Below, in pieces: positions 54,867-62,820 of a DNA stretch of 62,820 nucleotides (the first letter of the stretch is position 1; every line of letters starts with the position of its first letter). The DNA is from an uncultured Eggerthellaceae bacterium (GTDB lineage Bacteria > Actinomycetota > Coriobacteriia > Coriobacteriales > Eggerthellaceae): the NCBI GenBank assembly GCA_910588945.1, contig CAJUSF010000022.1, positions 1-62,820 of the forward strand, written 5' to 3'. The position numbers were made by a program, and so were the translations under genes. The notes beneath the pieces were generated by a model, which was not told the origin of the DNA, ran no database searches, and was given only the letters and a program-made list of their open reading frames with translations.

Positions 54867-55716
54867 CGAAGCCGTACACCCCCCTGTCTTGGTCGCGAGT
54901 GAGGTGTCCTCTATCAAGGGCGATGACGCGACGGCGCATGTTGTCTACCATTTCGCGGTCATGCGTAGCTACGAGAACAGTGGTTCCCGTACGGTTGATC
55001 CTCTCGAGAAGGTCCATGATGCCTCGCGATGTCTGCGGATCAAGGTTTCCTGTTGGCTCGTCGCAGATGAGCAGCGGAGGACGATTCACGATGGCGCGTG
55101 CAATTGATACACGCTGCTGCTCGCCGCCAGATAGCTGATCGGGCTTCTTGTTCACCTTTTCTTGCAGACCGACAAGGCGCAAAACCTCAGGAACCTGAGT
55201 GCGAACAACATGCTTAGACTTGCCGATTACCTCGAGCGCGAAAGCGACGTTTTCAAACACCGTCTTGTTTGGCAGAAGCTTAAAGTCCTGGAAAACGCAT
55301 CCAATGTTACGACGAAGATAAGGAACGCGCCAGTTGCGCATCGAGCTTAGATCTTCATCGGCAACATAGATATGACCCTGTGAGGGCTTTATCTCACGAG
55401 TGAGAAGCTTAATGAACGTGGATTTTCCCGATCCGGAATGACCTACAAGAAACAAAAACTCGCCAGCATATATCTGAAGTGAAACATCAGAAAGCGCCGG
55501 TTTATTTGGCTGTGCAGGATAAACCTTCGTTACATGCTCAAATGTGATGACAGGCGCACCTAGCTGCTGATGAGTTTCGTTCACATCAAGCACAGGAAGC
55601 GCCTGTGAAAGTTGTGATGTTAGTTGAGCCTTGGACTGCATGGGGTCTATCTGTGCGTGCCCCGGTCCATGGGCGCCCACGCGTGATCGTTGGCCACGAC
55701 CTCTGATTTGTGCCAC
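54859..55716 (-). CDS. ftsE: Cell division ATP-binding protein FtsE
   Basis: 285 residues from a GTG with ACGGAG. ABC motifs: Walker A GHSGSGKSTFIKLL near 92, LSGGEQQRVSIARA near 193 and LLICDEPTGNLD near 213. It carries an N-terminal extension of about 55 polar residues before the usual start (VITFEHVTKVYP), longer than typical FtsE. Overlaps ftsX. Confidence 0.95.
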   Translation of the reverse strand: MAQIRGRGQRSRVGAHGPGHAQIDPMQSKAQLTSQLSQALPVLDVNETHQQLGAPVITFEHVTKVYPAQPNKPALSDVSLQIYAGEFLFLVGHSGSGKSTFIKLLTREIKPSQGHIYVADEDLSSMRNWRVPYLRRNIGCVFQDFKLLPNKTVFENVAFALEVIGKSKHVVRTQVPEVLRLVGLQEKVNKKPDQLSGGEQQRVSIARAIVNRPPLLICDEPTGNLDPQTSRGIMDLLERINRTGTTVLVATHDREMVDNMRRRVIALDRGHLTRDQDRGVYGFDV

Positions 55717-55782
55717 AGTATGCTCCGTTCGAAATATTCTCTTTACTGAGACGTAGTTAGTGTAATTCTAGCAGTTATCGAA

Positions 55783-56751
55783 CTACTTGCAGAGGTTTTT
55801 CGCCGAATCCACAATACTCGCCGCATCAAGACCGAAGAAACCGAGCAGTTCTTCGAACTCACCGGACTTGCCAAATCTGTCCTTTACACCTACGAACGCG
55901 CAGGGCAGAGGGCGGTTTTCAGCAAGAAGATGCGCCACCGCATCACAAAGTCCGCCGTTTATGGAGTGCTCTTCGCAAACCACAACGCGCCCTGTCTTCT
56001 GCGCGGATTTCAGGATGGTTTCAGAGTCAAGCGGCTTTACCGAGAACGCATCGATGACCTCGGCGCTGATGCCCTCCTGCGCCAGCATTTCGGCTGCAAG
56101 CAGGGCTTGTCCGATCTCGACACCGTTTGCAACGATGGTAACATCCGAGCCTTCTCGCACAGCATAAGCGCGTCCGATCTCAAGTTCGACATCGTCATCA
56201 TAAACACAAGGCACGGCGGCTCTTCCGAGGCGAACATAGACCGGCCCTTCTGTCTTGGCTGCAAGACGGATGGCGGCACGGGCCGAGGCGTAATCTGCCG
56301 GAACGAGCACGCGCATATTGGGAACTGCGCGCATGAGCGCGACATCCTCGAGCATCTGGTGGGAGCCACCGTCAGGACCTACGGAGATGCCCGCATGCGT
56401 AGGCGTGAGCTTGACGTTGAGCTTCGAGTAGCAAAGAGTGTTTCGGATCTGGTCGTAGGCACGGCCGATTCCGAACACCGCAAAAGAACCTGTGAAAGCA
56501 ATGTTGCCTGCAAGAGAGAGACCCGCAGCCACATCGATCATATTCTGCTCGGCAATGCCCACATTAAACAAACGATCGGCATATTCAGACTTTGCCGCTG
56601 CGAACTTGGATGTCGTGGTAGAGCCCGTAAGATCGGCATCCACAGCAACGATAGGCAAGCCCTCATCTGCAAGTTCAGCAAGCGTTGCGCCTAAAGCTGC
56701 ACGCGTCGCCTTCTTCTGCGCGCGTTGAGAGGAATCTGCTAATTTGATCAA
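55783..56751 (-). CDS. Transketolase, C-terminal subunit
   Basis: 322 residues starting at a TTG with GGGGGCG. It holds the pyrimidine-binding domain (FNVGIAEQNMIDVAAGLSLAGN near 65) and the C-terminal domain (VVVCEEHSINGGL near 255). With the gene upstream it forms a split transketolase, common in Firmicutes and Actinobacteria that lack the single-chain form. The two are 12 bases apart. Function: sugar-phosphate interconversion in the non-oxidative pentose phosphate pathway. Confidence 0.93.
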   Translation of the reverse strand: MIKLADSSQRAQKKATRAALGATLAELADEGLPIVAVDADLTGSTTTSKFAAAKSEYADRLFNVGIAEQNMIDVAAGLSLAGNIAFTGSFAVFGIGRAYDQIRNTLCYSKLNVKLTPTHAGISVGPDGGSHQMLEDVALMRAVPNMRVLVPADYASARAAIRLAAKTEGPVYVRLGRAAVPCVYDDDVELEIGRAYAVREGSDVTIVANGVEIGQALLAAEMLAQEGISAEVIDAFSVKPLDSETILKSAQKTGRVVVCEEHSINGGLCDAVAHLLAENRPLPCAFVGVKDRFGKSGEFEELLGFFGLDAASIVDSAKNLCK

Positions 56752-56763
56752 TTCGAACGCCCC

Positions 56764-57585
56764 CTATGCACCGATCGCGTCTAGTTCGCTCAAGGCCTGC
56801 TGCATCTGATCGGCATCGGGTGCCTTACCGTGCCAACCGGCCTGATTTTCCATGAATGAAACGCCTTTGCCCTTGACGGTCTTTGCGACCACAAGTTGAG
56901 GCTTTCCTGATCTTTTCTTCTTAGCCGCGTTGAGCACATCGATGAGCGCGGCGATATCATGACCATCCACATGGGACACCTCCCAACCGAATGCGGCGAA
57001 CTTATCCCCTATGTTTTCAGGGTCGCACACATCAGAGATATTGCCGTCGATCTGAAGCCCGTTGTTGTCGATTATCGCCACTAGATTATCAAGCCCTTGA
57101 TGCGCGGCAAACATAGCGGCCTCCCATACTTGGCCCTCCTCGCATTCGCCATCGCCAAGAAGCGTGAACACCGCAGCGTCATCTTCGGCAAGACGAAGCC
57201 CACAAGCAAGGCCGCAGGCGATCGACAAACCTTGTCCGAGCGATCCGGTAGAGACCTCAACACCGGGCAGCAACGATGAATCGGGATGTCCTTGAAGGCG
57301 GCTTCCGAGCTTGCGAAGCGTCGTGAGCTCCTCTGTCGGGAAGTAACCGCTGTGGGCGAGCGCACAGTAGAGCGCCGGCGCGGCGTGCCCTTTCGCCAAG
57401 ATGAATCGATCACGGCCGACAAGGTCGGGATCTTCCGGGTCGTGGCGCATGACACCGCCCATATAGAGTGCGGCAAGTATATCAATGCAAGATAGCGATC
57501 CGCCGGGATGGCCGCTTCCGGCCGCGCCGATCATGCGGATGATATCTTTGCGCATCTCATTTGATGCCGATACAAGATCGTCCAT
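56764..57585 (-). CDS. Transketolase, N-terminal subunit
   Basis: 273 residues, ATG with AGGGGA. ThDP pyrophosphate-binding half: GSLSCIDILAALY near 30, GSLGQGLSIACGLA near 115 and the GDGECEEGQVWEAA ... IDNNGLQIDG motif near 145-180. Partner of the C-terminal subunit directly downstream. Confidence 0.94.
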   Translation of the reverse strand: MDDLVSASNEMRKDIIRMIGAAGSGHPGGSLSCIDILAALYMGGVMRHDPEDPDLVGRDRFILAKGHAAPALYCALAHSGYFPTEELTTLRKLGSRLQGHPDSSLLPGVEVSTGSLGQGLSIACGLACGLRLAEDDAAVFTLLGDGECEEGQVWEAAMFAAHQGLDNLVAIIDNNGLQIDGNISDVCDPENIGDKFAAFGWEVSHVDGHDIAALIDVLNAAKKKRSGKPQLVVAKTVKGKGVSFMENQAGWHGKAPDADQMQQALSELDAIGA

Positions 57586-57685
57586 TCAGATGTCCCCTAA
57601 CATTGACTGATCGAAATGTCGAATACATTATAGATTCTACAGGACCACCAAAATACAACAATATCTCGAAATACCCTCGCTCGAT

Positions 57686-58774
57686 CTATTGCGAAGCGCG
57701 CCACTTGTGGTATCCAAGCACGAACTCGTCGATATCCCCATCAAGCACCGCATCCACATTTCCCGTCTCGATCCCAGTTCTCACATCTTTAATCAGCTGA
57801 TATGGATACAAAACATAATTGCGAATCTGGCTGCCAAACGAGTTATCCATGCGCTCGCCACGTAAATCATCAAGCTCCTCTTGGCGACGCGCCTGCTCAA
57901 GCTCGTAGAGTTTCGCCTTCAGCACACGGAAGGCAGCCTCTTTGTTTTGCAGCTGACTCTTCTCGTTCTGGCAAGTAACCACGATTCCTGTCGGGATATG
58001 TGTAAGACGTACCGCAGAATCGGTGGTGTTCACGCACTGACCACCCGGACCGCTCGAGCGGTAGACATCCACGCGTACATCGGCCGGATTCAGATCGACC
58101 TCAATATCATCGGGAAGCACCGGAAGTACCTCAACGCCAGCAAAAGTGGTATGACGTCGCTTCTTATCATCGGTCGGCGATATGCGAACAAGTCGATGAA
58201 CGCCTGCCTCGCTTCGCAGCATCCCATAGGCGTTTCTGCCAGATATCTGGATGGTGGCCTTATCAAGGCCTATCCCCTCGCCGGGCACAACGTCAAGATC
58301 GGTCACCTTCCAACCTTTATCAGACGCATAGTGCGTATACATCCGATAAAGCATGTCAGTCCAGTCCTGAGCTTCAAGACCGCCTTGGCCCGGATTTATA
58401 GACACGATCGCATCCTCGGAATCGAAACGCCCCGAAAACCATGATTCGACTTCGAGGTCATCGAGCGCACGGGAGAGTTTCGCCACCGCATCCTCATATT
58501 CCTCGGCAAACGCCTCATCCTCACCCGAGAGTTCAAAAGCGGTGGTCGCGTCGTCGAGAAGCGCACACGCATCGTCGTACTTACCCAAAACAGTACGCAG
58601 ATCAGAAGCCTTTTTTGACACTGCTTGCGCAGCGCTGGCATCATCCCAGAAATCAGGAGAAGCCATTTGCTTCTCGATGTCTGAGAGCTCTTCAGTTATT
58701 TGGTCAATATGAAGGAAGTTGCGCGCGTCGGCAATGCGGGCGGCAAGTTCGGCCAGTTCTTTAGGTTGCGCCAT
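57686..58774 (-). CDS. prfB: Peptide chain release factor 2
   Basis: 362 residues. GGQ motif in SSGPGGQCVNTTDSAVRLTHIPTG near 240; SPTDDKKRRHT near 200 fits the RF2-type recognition region. Typical prfB needs a +1 frameshift at an early TGA; here the frame is continuous from the ATG with no internal stop, so the autoregulatory frameshift is absent. Twelve bases downstream of secA and upstream of the transketolase pair. Confidence 0.93.
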   Translation of the reverse strand: MAQPKELAELAARIADARNFLHIDQITEELSDIEKQMASPDFWDDASAAQAVSKKASDLRTVLGKYDDACALLDDATTAFELSGEDEAFAEEYEDAVAKLSRALDDLEVESWFSGRFDSEDAIVSINPGQGGLEAQDWTDMLYRMYTHYASDKGWKVTDLDVVPGEGIGLDKATIQISGRNAYGMLRSEAGVHRLVRISPTDDKKRRHTTFAGVEVLPVLPDDIEVDLNPADVRVDVYRSSGPGGQCVNTTDSAVRLTHIPTGIVVTCQNEKSQLQNKEAAFRVLKAKLYELEQARRQEELDDLRGERMDNSFGSQIRNYVLYPYQLIKDVRTGIETGNVDAVLDGDIDEFVLGYHKWRASQ

Positions 58775-58786
58775 CTGTCATGCACC

Positions 58787-61576
<2,790 letters not shown>

Positions 61577-61774
61577 GTTTAGATGTGTCTTTCTCTTATG
61601 TTTGCGTGTCTGCCGATCGCTTAGCCTGAAAAAGCCGTGCTTGGTGCATATGCGTTTTCGATCGAACCTTTTTTATCAAGATATCATTCTAATACACGAC
61701 GAACCTCTCAATGATATCTTCATGATTATTTCCCACGATGAAACAGAGTCGGATGATCCGGTGGAGTATTCCCC

Positions 61775-62299
61775 TTAATCAAGAATCTCCCATTTTGTTG
61801 GAAAAGCAACCCCTTCTCCAATCCAAGGTCGAATTGAAAAAGCGACTGATTTGCCCACTTCATCTTGGTATACCCACATATCGAGTCGCCTGAGATCAAC
61901 ATAGACATCATCTTTCACATACGGAAAGTAATAGTCGTTTGAGCCTCTTTCTATTCTTACCTTTGCAATGTCACCATCTTCCAAGCAATCGGTTATTACC
62001 CCTGTAAGCTCCCAAGTATGCGAAAACATTCCACCGCTGGAGTTTGGAGGTAAATTAAATGAGTTTGAAATGGTGGCATCCGGATTGAATGATTCGTATT
62101 TTTCGGAGTACTTATTTTGATCTTGGTGTTTTCTCGGTACTTCCTTTTCGGTTGCAATAAACTCTGTAGCATTATTGAAGTCATCGTTCTTTTGAGAAGT
62201 ATTGTTTGTTGAGCATGCCACGAATGCGACAAATGCAAAGATGGCGAGGCATATCGCCATCGCCATTTTGTGCATATGGATGTATTTCCAATTTTTCAT
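61775..62299 (-). CDS. Small lipoprotein of unknown function
   Basis: 174 residues with a hydrophobic leader of about 28 residues and a Cys preceded by FVA (FVAFVACSTNN), fitting a lipobox with Cys29. The rest is polar, with an Asn/Lys-rich linker then a compact C-terminal half (TWELTGVITDCLEDGDIAKVRIE). I recognise no family. Its base composition is more AT-rich than its neighbours and it stands alone between secA and a repeat-filled region, so it may be acquired. Confidence 0.65.
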   Translation of the reverse strand: MKNWKYIHMHKMAMAICLAIFAFVAFVACSTNNTSQKNDDFNNATEFIATEKEVPRKHQDQNKYSEKYESFNPDATISNSFNLPPNSSGGMFSHTWELTGVITDCLEDGDIAKVRIERGSNDYYFPYVKDDVYVDLRRLDMWVYQDEVGKSVAFSIRPWIGEGVAFPTKWEILD

Positions 62300-62690
62300 T
62301 TCTAGATCCTATCGAGAGAGATACCCCATACGTATCAGTATAAGCAGCACAGCATTTTTCATGCGCACGTTTTGTATCCCGAAGGCAACGTTACCGGTTG
62401 ACCGTAGGTGCGCATGCGTCCTTCATGCGCACGTTTTTGTATCGCAGGTCCGATAAACGTATGCCAACCCGATAACCGTATCCGTTAAACTCGAATACGG
62501 TTCGTATTCGTGCATGTGATTATGTGCGCATCCGCACATACGGATACGTTTTATATGAAACGGCCTTACGCGCTTTGCACGAACGGCCTGCGGGGCGCAA
62601 AGCGCCCCGCGATTGCGCGCATCAGAAACGGATGCGCGCCTACGTTGTGCTCAAATCTTGATACCCACAATGGCAATGCCATAGGTCACC
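62300..62690. repeat. Gene-free region of palindromic repeats
   Basis: Half of repeat A at 62361-62374, complete A at 62404-62436, three hairpins in a row (CGAATACG/CGTATTCG at 62492-62510, TATGTGCG/CGCACATA at 62521-62540, GCGGGGCGC/GCGCCCCGC at 62590-62610), repeat B at 62615-62643 and then the 48-base B-A spacer, which runs directly into the IS110-like end at 62691. No gene. Confidence 0.85.
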
Positions 62691-62820
62691 CGACGCTCCT
62701 ATGTTGTCAAGAGGCTTCTTTTTGCTGGTTTCGACGGCGTTCCTCAGCGCAGAGCACGCGATAGATCTCACGACATACATATCGTTTGAGACAACGCATG
62801 ATCTCACGTTTTGAAAGACC
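62691..62820 (-). mobile_element. 3' end of an IS110-family transposase, second copy
   Basis: Identical to 9-138 over 130 bases in inverse orientation; encodes the last 37 residues of the same protein (stop at 62707-62709) and is cut by the window edge. It begins where repeat A would be expected after repeat B and its spacer, so this copy appears inserted at the spacer/A boundary. Confidence 0.7.

Overview
The window reads as a chromosomal piece of an anaerobic, Gram-positive, mid-GC actinobacterium. The best guess is Coriobacteriia, probably Eggerthellales. Support comes from many GTG/TTG starts behind strong Shine-Dalgarno sites, a DmsABC-like molybdenum oxidoreductase, glycyl radical enzymes, a two-subunit transketolase and a T-box leader. 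The lineage is inferred from gene content; I could not search a database. Both ends of the window stop inside the same 130-bp sequence in opposite orientation (the 3' end of an IS110-type transposase), which looks like an assembly contig bounded by a repeated element.

Layout. 1-138: transposase 3' end. 139-850: palindromic repeats. 912-5377 (-): three-gene molybdopterin oxidoreductase operon. 5687-6502 (+): PhnP-like hydrolase. 6499-19396 (-): pheST, an RlpA-like secreted protein, a tryptophan T-box-controlled ECF importer, recN and uvrB. 19920-24441 (-): coaE, rpsA, a TSCPD protein and amtB-glnK. 24663-31028 (-): a six-gene run of biotin-dependent carboxyltransferase, accC, asp23-like, nusB, xseB and dxs. 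31029-33443: a DUF4143-type ATPase set between palindromic repeat clusters. 33444-44228: a glycyl radical enzyme locus. 44294-44627: a small non-coding unit bounded by inverted repeats. 44668-46735 (-): a PurF-like protein and EF-P. 46995-50399 (+): a SWIM/SNF2 helicase. 50426-61576 (-): rnr, an S41 peptidase homologue, ftsX, ftsE, split transketolase, prfB and secA. 61775-62299 (-): an orphan lipoprotein, followed by more palindromic repeats and the second transposase end.

The most system-like locus is 33444-44228. A PucR-type regulator with a cysteine-rich N-terminal part and a glycyl-radical activase are read leftward. A glycyl radical enzyme, an aldehyde dehydrogenase, an OFA-like MFS transporter and a second glycyl radical enzyme are read rightward. 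This looks like an uptake and fermentation route in which a small molecule is imported, radical chemistry releases an aldehyde, and the aldehyde is oxidised. The substrate cannot be read from the sequence, and the first enzyme has an unusual active-site motif (GCQEF where the second has GCVEP).

Other points: a molybdenum enzyme with a tandem aromatic C-terminal repeat that resembles OCRE repeats; a PurF-like protein lacking the N-terminal cysteine; an S41 peptidase homologue with alanine where the catalytic serine should be; a PII protein without the modifiable T-loop tyrosine; a degenerate ABC signature in one of the two ECF ATPases; and several families of intergenic palindromes that appear to be hosts for the IS110-like element.
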